Of a stretch of DNA of 64,000 nucleotides, positions 23,782 through 32,780 are shown piece by piece. Position 1 is the stretch's first letter. Each line of letters starts with the position of its first letter. A program made the position numbers and the translations under genes. Origin of the DNA: Kitasatospora humi (GTDB lineage Bacteria > Actinomycetota > Actinomycetes > Streptomycetales > Streptomycetaceae); the NCBI RefSeq assembly GCF_020907985.1, contig NZ_JAJJPA010000003.1, forward strand, positions 62,001-126,000. Reading direction: 5' to 3'. A model generated the notes under the pieces. The model ran no database searches and was not told where the DNA came from. It saw nothing but the letters and a program-made list of their open reading frames with translations.

Positions 23782-25250
23782 GGCAGCCCTCGCTGAAGCC
23801 GTTCCGGTTGGAGCCGCGCGGCCGCTCGCTGCGGGCCCGGCTGATCACCGGCCTGCTGGCGCTGCTGCTGCTGATCTTCGTCGGGGTCGGGTTGGCGGTG
23901 ACCAGCGCGCTGCACAGCGGCCTCCTCGACCGCCTGGACCAGCAGCTCGCCGACACCGGCGGCCGCTACGCCGCCAGCCTGGAGCACACCGGCGACGGGC
24001 GCAGCGACACCCGGGCGCAGGCCCCGGGCACCCTCGGCGCCCGGCTGCTGAACGGCACCGTGACCGCCGCCCGGGTGGTGGACGGCGACGCCGACGACCC
24101 GGCGGTGGCCGCCGGCACCACCCCCGCCGACACCGACGACCGGGTCACCCTCGACGCCGCCGACCGGCTGGCGCTGGCCGGTCTCCCGGTCGGCGGCCCG
24201 GCCCGCACGGTGCAGCTGAGCGGCCCGGGGGAGTACCGGGTCCGTGCGGTCGCCGGGCAGGACGGCGACGTGCTGGTCACCGGCCTGCCGATGCGGCCGG
24301 TCGAGGACACCATGCACCAGGTGATCACGATCGAGGTGGTCGTCTTCGGCCTGGCGGTGCTGGTGGCCGGGCTCGCCGGGACCGGCTGGCTGCGGCTCGC
24401 GCTGCGCCCGCTGGACCGGATCGCCGCCACCGCCACCCGGGTGAGCACACTGCCGCTGGCCCGCGGCGAGGTGGAGATCGAGGAGCGGGTGCCCGAGGAG
24501 GCGGCCGACCCCCGCACCGAGACCGGTCGGGTGGGCCTGGCCCTCAACCGGATGCTCGGCCACGTCGAGGACGCGCTGGCCCAGCGGCACACCGTCGAGG
24601 ACCGGCTGCGCGCCTTCGCCGCCGACGCCGGCCATGAGCTGCGCACCCCGGTGGCGACCGTGCGCGGCCACGCGGAGCTGGCCCTGCGCCACCCCGAGAT
24701 CGCGCCACCGGTGCGGCACGCCCTCGAACGCATCGAGGCGGAGTCCCGCCGGATGGGCGCCATCGTCGACGACCTGCTGCTGCTGGCCCGCCTGGACGCC
24801 GGCCGCCCACTGGCCCGCGCCGACGTCGACCTGACCCGGCTCGCCCTGGACTGCACCGCCGATGCCCGGGCGGCCGCCCCCGACCACCACTGGCGCCTCG
24901 ACCTGCCCGCCGAGCCGGTGTCGGCCGTCGGCGACGAGGACCGGCTCCGCCAGGTCGTCGCCAACCTGCTCGGCAACGCCCACCGCCACACCCCGCCCGG
25001 TACCACCGTCACACTGCGCCTGACCGACCGCCGGCTGACCGTCCTCGACGACGGTCCGGGCATCCCCGAGGCGCTGCGCCCCCACCTCTTCGAGCGCTTC
25101 GCCCGGGCCGACCACTCCCGCGCCCGCAGCACCGGCGGCACCGGCCTCGGCCTCGCCATCGCCCGGGCCATCGCCCGCGCGCACGGCGGCGACCTCGTCC
25201 TGGCTCCGACGCAGGGGGCGGGTGCCGCCTTCGAGTTGACACTGCCCTGA
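23778..25250 (+). CDS. Two-component sensor histidine kinase
   Basis: A 490-residue membrane kinase. TM1 is at about 23-45 and TM2 at about 183-205, enclosing an extracytoplasmic sensor of about 135 residues. A HAMP-like linker leads to the HisKA helix with phosphoacceptor H286 in AADAGHELRTPVATVRGHAE. The common Ser before the His is Gly here. The ATPase domain has an N box (QVVANLLGNAHRHTPPG), G1 (DDGPGIP), an F box and G2 (GGTGLGLAIARAIARAHGG). Its ATG overlaps the regulator stop. Layout matches streptomycete OmpR-family pairs; the signal is unknown. Confidence 0.95.
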   Translation: MRQPSLKPFRLEPRGRSLRARLITGLLALLLLIFVGVGLAVTSALHSGLLDRLDQQLADTGGRYAASLEHTGDGRSDTRAQAPGTLGARLLNGTVTAARVVDGDADDPAVAAGTTPADTDDRVTLDAADRLALAGLPVGGPARTVQLSGPGEYRVRAVAGQDGDVLVTGLPMRPVEDTMHQVITIEVVVFGLAVLVAGLAGTGWLRLALRPLDRIAATATRVSTLPLARGEVEIEERVPEEAADPRTETGRVGLALNRMLGHVEDALAQRHTVEDRLRAFAADAGHELRTPVATVRGHAELALRHPEIAPPVRHALERIEAESRRMGAIVDDLLLLARLDAGRPLARADVDLTRLALDCTADARAAAPDHHWRLDLPAEPVSAVGDEDRLRQVVANLLGNAHRHTPPGTTVTLRLTDRRLTVLDDGPGIPEALRPHLFERFARADHSRARSTGGTGLGLAIARAIARAHGGDLVLAPTQGAGAAFELTLP

Positions 25251-25366
25251 CGAGGGCTGCGCGGGCGGGGCTGCGCGGGCGAGCGGTCACCGGGCGAGGG
25301 CCGCGCGAAGGCCGACGGCGACCTTCGTCATCGTCGCGGGCGGGAGGGCTCCGCTAGCCGCAAGAG

Positions 25367-25403
25367 CCGGGAGCCCGGGCACGCGGCGTGCCCGGGCTCC
25401 CGG
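25367..25403. terminator. Strong bidirectional terminator between kinase and pepN
   Basis: A perfect 18-bp inverted repeat (25367-25384 with 25386-25403) with a single-base gap in the middle, between convergent genes. The rest of the 25251-25421 spacer holds no gene. Confidence 0.85.
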
Positions 25404-25421
25404 CTGGGCAGGCTCACCCGC

Positions 25422-27998
25422 TCAGCGGTTCGCCGCCGCGTCCGCGGCCTGCGCCCGCAGCGCCCGCTCGACGCCGGAGCGGGACTCGACGACCAGGCGG
25501 GCCAGGGCCGGGGCCGGGTCGGCGCCGGCGAGCCAGGCGTCGGTGGCGTCCAGGGTGGCCTGGCTGAGCTGCAGGGTCGGGTAGAGGCCGATGATGATCT
25601 GCTGGGCGATCTCGTGGCTGCGGGTCTCCCAGACCGACGTCAGCGACTCGAAGTACTTGGCCACGTACGGGGCGAGCAGCTCGCGCTGGTCGGCCACGTT
25701 GAAGCCGCTGATCACCGCGTCCTGCACGTAGTTGGTCAGCTCGTCCGAGTCGACCACCGACGCCCAGGCCTGCGCCTTGGCCTCGGCGGTGGGCCGGGCG
25801 GCCCGGCAGGTGGCGGCCTTCTCCTGGCCGGCCGCGGTGTTGTCGCGCTCCAGCTCGGCGGCGATCGCGTCGTCGCCGGCCCGGCCGGTGGCGACCAGGC
25901 GGGTGAGCAGGTCCCAGCGCAGGTCGGTGTCGACCGCCAGGCCCGCCAACTCCGCGGTGCCGTCGAGCAGTCCGGCCAGCAGGTCCAGCTGCTCGGCCGA
26001 ACGGGCCACCGCGGCGAGCGCCTTGGCCCAGGCGAGCTGGTGGTCGCTGCCCGGCTCGGCGGCCCACAGCCGCTCCTCGGCGACGGCCGCCCAGCGGGCC
26101 AGTCCGGTCTCGCGCCAGGCCGGGTCGGCGTAGAGGTCCAGGGCCAGCTTGACCTGGCGGTGCACCGACTGCACCACGCCGATGTCGGTCTCCTTGGGCA
26201 GGCCGGCCACCGCGAGGTCCAGGTAGTCACGGGTGGCCAGTTCGCCGTCCCGGGTCATGTCCCAGGCGGCGGCCCAGACCAGCGCGCGGGGCAGCGGGTC
26301 GGCGAAGTCGCCGAGGTGGCCGGTGACGGCGGTCAGCGAGACCGGGTCCAGGCGCAGCTTGGCGTAGCTCAGGTCGTCGTCGTTGAGCAGCACCACGGTG
26401 GGGCGGGGGCGGCCGACCAGCTCCGGCACCGGGGTCAGCTCGCCGTCCACGTCGAGCTCGATCCGGTCGGTGCGCACCAGCGCGCCGTCGACCAACTCGT
26501 AGCTGCCGATGGCGATCCGGTGCGGGCGCAGTGCGGCCGAGCCGCGGGCGCCCTCGGGCAGCGCCGGGGCCTCCTGGCGGACCGCGAAGGAGGTGATCAC
26601 GCCGTCGGCGTCGACCTGGATCTCGGGGCGCAGCACATTGATGCCGGCGGTCTCCAGCCAGGCGGTGGACCAGGCCTTGAGGTCGCGTCCGCTGGTCTCC
26701 TCCAGCGCGCCGAGCAGGTCGGCGAGCGTGGTGTTGCCCCAGGCGTGCCGCTTGAAGTACGCCTGCACGCCCTTGAAGAAGGCGTCCTGGCCGACGTAGG
26801 CCACCAACTGCTTGAGCACCGCGGCGCCCTTGGCGTAGGTGATGCCGTCGAAGTTGACCATGACGTCTTCGAGGTCGTTGATCTCGGCCATGATCGGGTG
26901 GGTGGAGGGCAGTTGGTCCTGCCGGTAGGCCCAGGTCTTCATCTGGTTGGCGAAGGTGGTCCAGCCGTTGGGCCACTTGGTGCCGGCCGGCTCGACCAGG
27001 GCGACCATCTCCGCGTAGGTGGCGAACGACTCGTTGAGCCAGAGGTCGTTCCACCACTCCATGGTGACCAGGTTGCCGAACCACATGTGGGCCAGCTCGT
27101 GCAGGACGGTGGTGGCCCGCATCTCGTAGGAGGCGTCGGTCACCTTGGAGCGGAACACATACTGGTCGCGGAAGGTGACGGCACCGGCGTTCTCCATCGC
27201 GCCGGCGTTGAACTCCGGGACGAAGAGCTGGTCGTACTTCTCGAACGGGTAGGGGACGTCGAACTTCTCCTGGAAGTACCGGAAGCCCTGCCGGGTGATG
27301 TCGAAGATCGCCTCGGCGTCCAGGTACTCCTTGAGCGACGGGCGGCAGTAGATGCCCAGCGGCACCACCTGGTCCCCGTCGGTGTAGGAGTCGAAGACGC
27401 CGGTGTACGGGCCGGCGATGACCGCGGTGATGTAGGAGGAGATCCGCCCGGTGGGGGCGAACGACCAGGTCTGCTTCTCGCCCTCGCCGACCGGCTCCGG
27501 GGTGGGCGAGTTGGAGACCACCACCCAGCCGCGCGGCGCGTGCACGGTGAAGGAGAAGCGCGCCTTCAGGTCGGGCTGCTCGAAGGAGGCGAACACCCGG
27601 CGGGCGTCGGGCACCTCGAACTGACTGTAGAGGTAGGTCTCGCCGTCCACCGGGTCGGTGAACCGGTGCAGGCCCTCACCGGTGTTGGTGTAGGCGCAGT
27701 CGGCGACCACCCGCAGTTCGTTCTCGGCGGCCAGCCCGGTCAGCGTGATCCGGCTGTCGGCGAAGGCCGAGACGTCCACCTGGCGGCCGTTCAGCACGAT
27801 CTCGTGCACGGTCGGCGCGACCAGGTCGATGAAGGTGGCGGCGCCGGGGTCGGTGACGGTGAACCGGACGGTGGTGGTGGACCGGAAGGTCTCCAGTTCC
27901 CGGGCCGAACTCAGGTCGAGCTCGATGTCGTACGCGTCCACGTGCAGGAGCGCGGCCCGGGTGCGGGCCTCCTCACGGGTCAAGTTGGTGCCAGGCAC
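25422..27998 (-). CDS. pepN: Aminopeptidase N (M1 family zinc metallopeptidase)
   Basis: An 858-residue cytosolic enzyme releasing N-terminal amino acids from peptides. GTG at 27998 has GAAGGAG upstream. The N-terminal beta domain is followed by the GAMEN substrate motif (NAGAMENAGAVTF) and the zinc site H300-E301-L-A-H304 with third ligand E323 in LWLNESFATYAE. The C-terminal ERAP1-like helical domain contains ITYAKGAAVLKQLV. The length and order match actinobacterial PepN. It is transcribed alone, towards a strong terminator. Confidence 0.97.
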   Translation of the reverse strand: MPGTNLTREEARTRAALLHVDAYDIELDLSSARELETFRSTTTVRFTVTDPGAATFIDLVAPTVHEIVLNGRQVDVSAFADSRITLTGLAAENELRVVADCAYTNTGEGLHRFTDPVDGETYLYSQFEVPDARRVFASFEQPDLKARFSFTVHAPRGWVVVSNSPTPEPVGEGEKQTWSFAPTGRISSYITAVIAGPYTGVFDSYTDGDQVVPLGIYCRPSLKEYLDAEAIFDITRQGFRYFQEKFDVPYPFEKYDQLFVPEFNAGAMENAGAVTFRDQYVFRSKVTDASYEMRATTVLHELAHMWFGNLVTMEWWNDLWLNESFATYAEMVALVEPAGTKWPNGWTTFANQMKTWAYRQDQLPSTHPIMAEINDLEDVMVNFDGITYAKGAAVLKQLVAYVGQDAFFKGVQAYFKRHAWGNTTLADLLGALEETSGRDLKAWSTAWLETAGINVLRPEIQVDADGVITSFAVRQEAPALPEGARGSAALRPHRIAIGSYELVDGALVRTDRIELDVDGELTPVPELVGRPRPTVVLLNDDDLSYAKLRLDPVSLTAVTGHLGDFADPLPRALVWAAAWDMTRDGELATRDYLDLAVAGLPKETDIGVVQSVHRQVKLALDLYADPAWRETGLARWAAVAEERLWAAEPGSDHQLAWAKALAAVARSAEQLDLLAGLLDGTAELAGLAVDTDLRWDLLTRLVATGRAGDDAIAAELERDNTAAGQEKAATCRAARPTAEAKAQAWASVVDSDELTNYVQDAVISGFNVADQRELLAPYVAKYFESLTSVWETRSHEIAQQIIIGLYPTLQLSQATLDATDAWLAGADPAPALARLVVESRSGVERALRAQAADAAANR

Positions 27999-28087
27999 TC
28001 GCAGGACTCCTTCGTCAGGCTTGTTGGCCGCATCCTCCCACGTCGCCCGGCTCGGGAAGCATCCTTTTGACCGCGCGGAAAGCCGAA

Positions 28088-28119
28088 CGGTGGGTGCACG
28101 CAGCAGCGTGCACCCACCG
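28088..28119. terminator. Terminator of the PQQ-like repeat protein gene
   Basis: A perfect 14-bp stem (28088-28101 with 28106-28119) with a 4-base AGCA loop, beginning 13 bases after the stop at 28132 on the minus strand. Confidence 0.8.
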
Positions 28120-28131
28120 GGTGACGAACGG

Positions 28132-29859
28132 TCAGTTCTTTGAGCCGTACATGACGGCGCTGTGCTCGATCGGCAGCCCGTCGAGGACCAGCACCCGGCC
28201 GTCGTCGGAGTGCATGACCTCGGAGTCCTGGAAGGTCATCGAGAGGGAGTCCTTCTGGGCGAAGGTCGCGCTGGCCTTGAACGAGCCGTCGGTGGCGGAC
28301 AGCGAGCCGACCTGGGCGCCCTGGTCGTAGCCGTTGATGGCGATCACGGTGGGGGAGTCGCCCCCCTCGTCGACCAGGCGCAGGCCCTGCTGGGCGCCGC
28401 CGTCCGTGGTCCACAGGGTCTTGCCGCTGGTCAGGTCGATGGCCCGGATCGCGGTCTTGTTGCTCTTGTCGACCTCGATGTACAGGGTGTTGCCGAGCAC
28501 CAGGTTGTGCGACACCGCCGCCGAGGCCGCGGACGGGCGCATCTTGTCCTCGCCGGTCACCTTCAGCGGGATCTTGGGCAGCTGGTTGCCGTTGGAGTCG
28601 ATGGCGAACATGTAGTCGCCGTCGGCGTCGGCGCTGATCTGCACGACCAGCATCCCCTTGGTCTGGACGATCTGGGACAGCCGGTCGTTCTCGTTGGGCA
28701 GCGGGATGCTGGTGCCGACCTTGCCGGTGTCCGCGTTCATCACCTGGAGCAGCTGCTTGGGCGAGCCGTCCGCGCAGTAGTCGCTGAGCACGATCAGACC
28801 GCCCGCGGCGTCCGCGGTCCCGTTGCAGTACTGGCCGCGGGGGGAGTACTTCCACAGCTGGTGGCCGTCGGCCAGGCTGAAGCCGCCCAGCACGCCGCTG
28901 CTGGCCGCGCCGATGGCGTTGTCCGTGATGGTGACCGCGGTGTCGAAGCTCTTCTGGTCCGGCAGCGGGCTGCCGACCTTGAACTTCAGCGTGCCGCTGG
29001 TCGCGTCGACGGCGCCGATCGCCGCGCAGTCGTCGTCGCCCAGGTTGAAGCTGACGGCGCCGAGGCCGGCCTTGTTGGTGGTCTTGGACATGCTGCAGAA
29101 CGCCTTGGTGCCGCTGGGCGCGGGCAGCGTCCAGGCGACCTTGCCGTCGCTGAGGTTGTAGGCGGTCAGTGCGCCGGCGTCGCCGCGGATCACCAGCTTG
29201 TCGGTGACCCAGGAGCCGATCATGCGGTTGTCGCCGCTGTCGCCGGACTTGGGCGCCGTCCACAGGTCGGTCAGCTGGCCGGAGGCGACGCTGCCGCTGG
29301 GGCCGCCGGTGGGGGAGCCGGTGGTCGCGGGAGGGTGCTGGGGAGTGGAGAACAGCACGATCAGCCCGATCACGATGCCGATCGCCAGCACGCTGCCGGC
29401 GATCGCGCCGAACAGCATCACCGGGTTGCGCTGCTTGGTCGGGGCGGGGACACCCGGCGCGCCGGGGTAGGCGTAGCCGGGGGCGGCGGCCTGCTGGAAG
29501 CCGGGCTGGGGCTGGGCGTAACCGGGGTAGCCGGACTGCGGCCCCGGCGCGGGCGTCGGGTACGACTGCGCCTGCGGGTAGCCGTAGCCGTCGGCCTGCG
29601 GCGTGGGCGTCGGATAGGGCTGGCCCTGCGGGTAGCCGTAGCCGCCGGCCTGCGGGGCGTACGGGCCGGCCGGGGCGCCGGAGGGCGGGGGCGGCGTGCC
29701 GGGTGCCGCGGGTGCGGCGCCGGCGGGCGGCTGCGCCGGGAAGGCCAGCTCGGTCGGCTGGTAGCTGACGTCCTCGGCGCCCGCGCCGGCCGGCTGGCTC
29801 GGCGCTGGTACCGACGCTCCGTCAAGCTGGGTCTTCTGGTCCGGCTGATCGCCTGCCAT
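28132..29859 (-). CDS. Membrane protein with Pro/Gly/Tyr-rich N-terminus and PQQ-like beta-propeller
   Basis: A 575-residue protein starting at ATG 29859. A cytoplasmic low-complexity N-terminus (about 1-165) is rich in Pro, Gly, Tyr and Gln, with repeats such as GYGYPQGQPYPTP and GYGYPQAQSYPTP. One transmembrane helix (about 168-190, VMLFGAIAGSVLAIGIVIGL) follows. The extracellular part has PQQ/WD-like blade motifs (LTAYNLSDGKVAWTLPAP, LAD GHQLWKYSP, IRAIDLTSGKTLWTTDGG), so a beta-propeller domain. Such proteins are abundant in streptomycetes with no assigned substrate and may have a sensing or scaffolding role at the envelope. No kinase domain is present. Confidence 0.85.
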   Translation of the reverse strand: MAGDQPDQKTQLDGASVPAPSQPAGAGAEDVSYQPTELAFPAQPPAGAAPAAPGTPPPPSGAPAGPYAPQAGGYGYPQGQPYPTPTPQADGYGYPQAQSYPTPAPGPQSGYPGYAQPQPGFQQAAAPGYAYPGAPGVPAPTKQRNPVMLFGAIAGSVLAIGIVIGLIVLFSTPQHPPATTGSPTGGPSGSVASGQLTDLWTAPKSGDSGDNRMIGSWVTDKLVIRGDAGALTAYNLSDGKVAWTLPAPSGTKAFCSMSKTTNKAGLGAVSFNLGDDDCAAIGAVDATSGTLKFKVGSPLPDQKSFDTAVTITDNAIGAASSGVLGGFSLADGHQLWKYSPRGQYCNGTADAAGGLIVLSDYCADGSPKQLLQVMNADTGKVGTSIPLPNENDRLSQIVQTKGMLVVQISADADGDYMFAIDSNGNQLPKIPLKVTGEDKMRPSAASAAVSHNLVLGNTLYIEVDKSNKTAIRAIDLTSGKTLWTTDGGAQQGLRLVDEGGDSPTVIAINGYDQGAQVGSLSATDGSFKASATFAQKDSLSMTFQDSEVMHSDDGRVLVLDGLPIEHSAVMYGSKN

Positions 29860-30048
29860 GTGATGCCCCGTTATCGATCGTTGGTGTGGTCCGCCTGATC
29901 CAGGCCGATGCGACACTGGAGGCCGAAGAGGCGGCTGGGAACAACGGACATCGTAGAGGTGGGCCGTTCGGGGCTGTCCAAGGGCCCGAGCCTCCCGCCG
30001 GGGCGGTCCGACCGGGCGGGAGCGCACGCACCGCGGCTCTCGGCATAG

Positions 30049-30071
30049 AGTTCACAAGTTGAAGGTGAACT
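30049..30071. promoter_or_regulatory. Candidate ROK operator
   Basis: AGTTCAC (30049-30055) and GTGAACT (30065-30071) form a perfect inverted repeat with a 9-base spacer, just downstream of a possible -10 TAGAGT at 30045-30050. It lies upstream of the ROK gene, so autoregulation is plausible. Confidence 0.5.
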
Positions 30072-30151
30072 TCTGGTTGACGGAGCTCCGTCGCAATGGC
30101 GCGGCGCGGGGCGGGAACGGTCGGGTTCCCGGACCCTGAGGAGGGTAATTC

Positions 30152-31354
30152 ATGTCCATGGACACGCCGGGTTCGCAGTCCTCACTGCACCGCGCCAACC
30201 TCGAGCGGGTGCTGCGCGCGGTCCGGATGGCCGGTTCGCTGACCCAGGCGGAGATCGCCCGTTCCACCGGACTCTCCGCGGCGACGGTCTCCAACATCGT
30301 GCGCGAGCTCAAGGAGAGCGGCACGGTGGTGGTGGCCGACACCTCCTCGGGAGGCCGCCGGGCCCGCAGCGTCTCGCTGAGCGGTGACGCCGGGATCGTG
30401 GTCGGCGTCGACTTCGGCCACTCCCACCTGCGGGTGGCGGTCGGCAACCTGGCGCACCGGGTGCTCGCCGAGGAGTCCGAGCCGATGAACGTGGACGTCT
30501 CCGCCGAGCAGGGCTTCGCCCGGGCCGAGGCGCTGGTGGCGCGACTGCTGGAGCAGGCCGGGTTCCGGCCGGACAAGGTGATCGGGGTGGGCCTGGGGGT
30601 GCCCGGGCCGATCGACGTGGAGACCGGGGCGCTCGGCTCCACCGCGATCCTGCCGGGGTGGACCGGGATCGCGCCGGGCCGGGAGCTGTCCGAGCGCCTG
30701 GGCATGCCGGTGCACGTCGACAACGACGCCAACCTGGGCGCGCTGGGCGAACTGGTCTGGGGGGCCGGGCGCGGGCTGGCCGACCTGGCCTACATCAAGG
30801 TGGCCAGCGGGGTGGGCGCCGGCCTGGTCATCAACGGGCAGATCTACCGCGGGCCGGGCGGCACCGCCGGCGAGATCGGGCACATCACGCTGGACGAGTC
30901 CGGGCCGGTCTGCCGCTGCGGCAACCGCGGCTGCCTGGAGACTTTCGTGGGATCCCGCTACCTGCTCAACCTCTTGAACGCTAGTCACCAGCGCGAGTTG
31001 ACGTTGTCCGAGGTGGTCCGGCTGGCCCAGCAGGGCGACCTGGGCTGCCGACGGGTGATCGCGGACGCCGGGCGGCAGATCGGCACCGGTGTGGCGACCC
31101 TGTGCAATCTGCTGAATCCCCGTCGGGTGATCCTCGGTGGTGACCTCGCAGAGGCCGGTGAGCTGGTACTTTCTCCGATCCGGGACTCGGTGGCGCGCTA
31201 TGCGATCCCCTCGGCGGCGCGTCAGCTGTCGATCGTGCCAGGCACCTTGGGCGGTCGCGCGGAGGTGCTCGGCGCCCTCGCCCTGGTGATGAGCGAGATG
31301 GGCGAAACCGGGGCAATCGGACACGCCACGCCGGCCGCGGCGGCACGTGCCTGA
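30152..31354 (+). CDS. ROK family transcriptional regulator
   Basis: A 400-residue protein with ATG at 30152 and a GAGGAGGG site upstream. The N-terminal winged helix-turn-helix (about 10-65; LTQAEIARSTGLSAATVSNI) is followed by the ROK sugar-kinase-like fold. Visible are VVGVDFGHSHLRVAV, GVGLGVPGPID, VHVDNDANLGALGELVWG, and the ROK zinc motif GHITLDESGPVCRCGNRGCL. These proteins repress sugar-uptake operons and release DNA on binding sugar or sugar phosphate. The next genes, 200 bases on in the same direction, encode a sugar ABC transporter, which is the likely target. Confidence 0.94.
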   Translation: MSMDTPGSQSSLHRANLERVLRAVRMAGSLTQAEIARSTGLSAATVSNIVRELKESGTVVVADTSSGGRRARSVSLSGDAGIVVGVDFGHSHLRVAVGNLAHRVLAEESEPMNVDVSAEQGFARAEALVARLLEQAGFRPDKVIGVGLGVPGPIDVETGALGSTAILPGWTGIAPGRELSERLGMPVHVDNDANLGALGELVWGAGRGLADLAYIKVASGVGAGLVINGQIYRGPGGTAGEIGHITLDESGPVCRCGNRGCLETFVGSRYLLNLLNASHQRELTLSEVVRLAQQGDLGCRRVIADAGRQIGTGVATLCNLLNPRRVILGGDLAEAGELVLSPIRDSVARYAIPSAARQLSIVPGTLGGRAEVLGALALVMSEMGETGAIGHATPAAAARA

Positions 31355-31417
31355 CGCTCCACCGGTCCCCCGCAAGGGGGACGAAAACGGGACAGGATCG
31401 GACAGTTTGGTCTCGGC

Positions 31418-31446
31418 TTAGCCTTCAGGAAGGTAACGAATACATT
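31418..31446 (+). promoter_or_regulatory. Candidate promoter of the sugar ABC transporter operon
   Basis: TTAGCC (31418-31423) and TACATT (31441-31446) are separated by 17 bases, a sigma-70-like arrangement with a weak -35. The spacer contains the small inverted repeat CCTTC-AG-GAAGG (31422-31433), a possible regulator site. Confidence 0.35.
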
Positions 31447-31555
31447 TGGATCCGGGTGGGCCTGGGTTCATATGTTGACGACGCGGCAGGGTGGGGGGTT
31501 GACTCCATCCCACCTCGCCGCAACGTTGCGGCTCTGTCAGGGAGGCTCCCCCCAC

Positions 31556-32647
31556 ATGAACGCAATGATGCGTCGCGTCGTTATCGGCACCGCCGCGGTT
31601 TCGATGGCTCTCACCATGGCCGCCTGTGGCAAGGCCGGTGGCAGCAGCTCCAACTCCGCGAGCTCGGGAGACACCAAGACCATCGGCCTGCTCCTCCCCG
31701 AGAACTCCTCGTCGGTCCGTTACGAGTCCTTCGACAAGCCGCTGATCGAGGCCAAGGTCAAGTCGCTCTGCGCGGACTGCACGGTCAAGTACAACAACGC
31801 CAACGGCGATGCGGCGACCCAGAAGCAGCAGTTCGACACCCTGGTCTCGCAGGGCGTCAAGGTGATCATGCTCGACCCGGTGAACGCCGCGGGCACCGCC
31901 TCCTGGGTCAGTGACGCGCAGAAGAAGGGCGTCAAGGTCATCGCCTACGACCGGCTCGCCGCCGGTCCGGTCTCCGCCTACGTCTCCTTCGACAACGAGA
32001 AGGTCGGCGAGCTGCAGGGCCAGGCGCTGGTGAACGCGCTGGGCGGCAACGCCAAGTCCGCCAACGTCGTCATGATCAACGGTGACGACAACGACCCGAA
32101 CGCCGGCCAGTTCAAGGCGGGTGCCCACAAGGTGCTGGACAGCGCCGTGGGCAAGATCGTCTACGAGCAGTCCGGCGAGTGGAAGCCCACCGTGGCCAGC
32201 CAGAAGATCGGCGCCGCGATCACCTCGCTGGGCAAGAACGGCTTCCAGGCCGTCTACTCGGCCAACGACGGCATGGCCGCCGCCATCATCACCGCGCTCA
32301 AGGCCCAGGGCATCAGCGTGCCGGTCGGCGGCCAGGACGCGGCCTCCGACGCGATCCAGCGGATCCTCACCGGCGACCAGGCCTACACCATCTACAAGGC
32401 CTACAAGCCGGAGGCCGAGGGCGCCGCCACCATCGCGGTCAACCTGCTGCACAACGTGGACGTCACCAGCGTCGCCACCGCCACCACCACCAGCGGCGGC
32501 ACCAACGTCCCCTCGCTGCTGCTCACCCCGGTCGTGGTGACCAAGGCCAACATCAAGGACACCGTGATCGCCGACGGCCTCTACAAGGTCTCGGACATCT
32601 GCACCGCGCAGTACGCGCAGGCCTGCAAGGACGCCAACCTCCAGTAA
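31556..32647 (+). CDS. Sugar ABC transporter substrate-binding lipoprotein (xylose/ribose type)
   Basis: A 363-residue binding protein. ATG at 31556 has GGAGG at 31541-31545. The signal peptide ends in a lipobox LTMAAC, so it is a lipoprotein. The periplasmic-binding type 1 fold is shown by TKTIGLLLPENSSSVRYESF, VIMLDPVNAAGTASWVSDAQ, VSFDNEKVGELQGQALV, AVYSANDGMAAAIITAL and VPVGGQDAASDAIQRIL. The pattern is closest to XylF-like D-xylose binding proteins, but the sugar is not certain. It is the first gene of a three-gene operon and is separated from the ATPase gene by a hairpin that can favour its over-production. Confidence 0.92.
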   Translation: MNAMMRRVVIGTAAVSMALTMAACGKAGGSSSNSASSGDTKTIGLLLPENSSSVRYESFDKPLIEAKVKSLCADCTVKYNNANGDAATQKQQFDTLVSQGVKVIMLDPVNAAGTASWVSDAQKKGVKVIAYDRLAAGPVSAYVSFDNEKVGELQGQALVNALGGNAKSANVVMINGDDNDPNAGQFKAGAHKVLDSAVGKIVYEQSGEWKPTVASQKIGAAITSLGKNGFQAVYSANDGMAAAIITALKAQGISVPVGGQDAASDAIQRILTGDQAYTIYKAYKPEAEGAATIAVNLLHNVDVTSVATATTTSGGTNVPSLLLTPVVVTKANIKDTVIADGLYKVSDICTAQYAQACKDANLQ

Positions 32648-32670
32648 TCCAGCGCCCCTTCACAGCCGGT

Positions 32671-32702
32671 CGCCGACCGGACCCGAGGCGGTCCGGTCGG
32701 CG
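32671..32702 (+). terminator. Intercistronic hairpin (attenuator/stabiliser) between binding protein and ATPase genes
   Basis: A perfect 13-bp stem (32671-32683 with 32690-32702) with a 6-base loop. Such hairpins after binding-protein genes commonly lower downstream expression or protect the upstream message from decay. Confidence 0.65.
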
Positions 32703-32780
32703 CCCCGCGCGGCACTCCGGCGTACCCGGCCTCCCAGCAGAGCCACGTGCGCCCCTTTTGACGACCCCGAAGGAGCCACG

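Noticed and set aside
23778..25250. Ser-to-Gly change before the phosphoacceptor His in the sensor kinase as a loss-of-function sign
   Set aside because: All other kinase motifs are intact and this position tolerates variation, so it does not indicate an inactive kinase.
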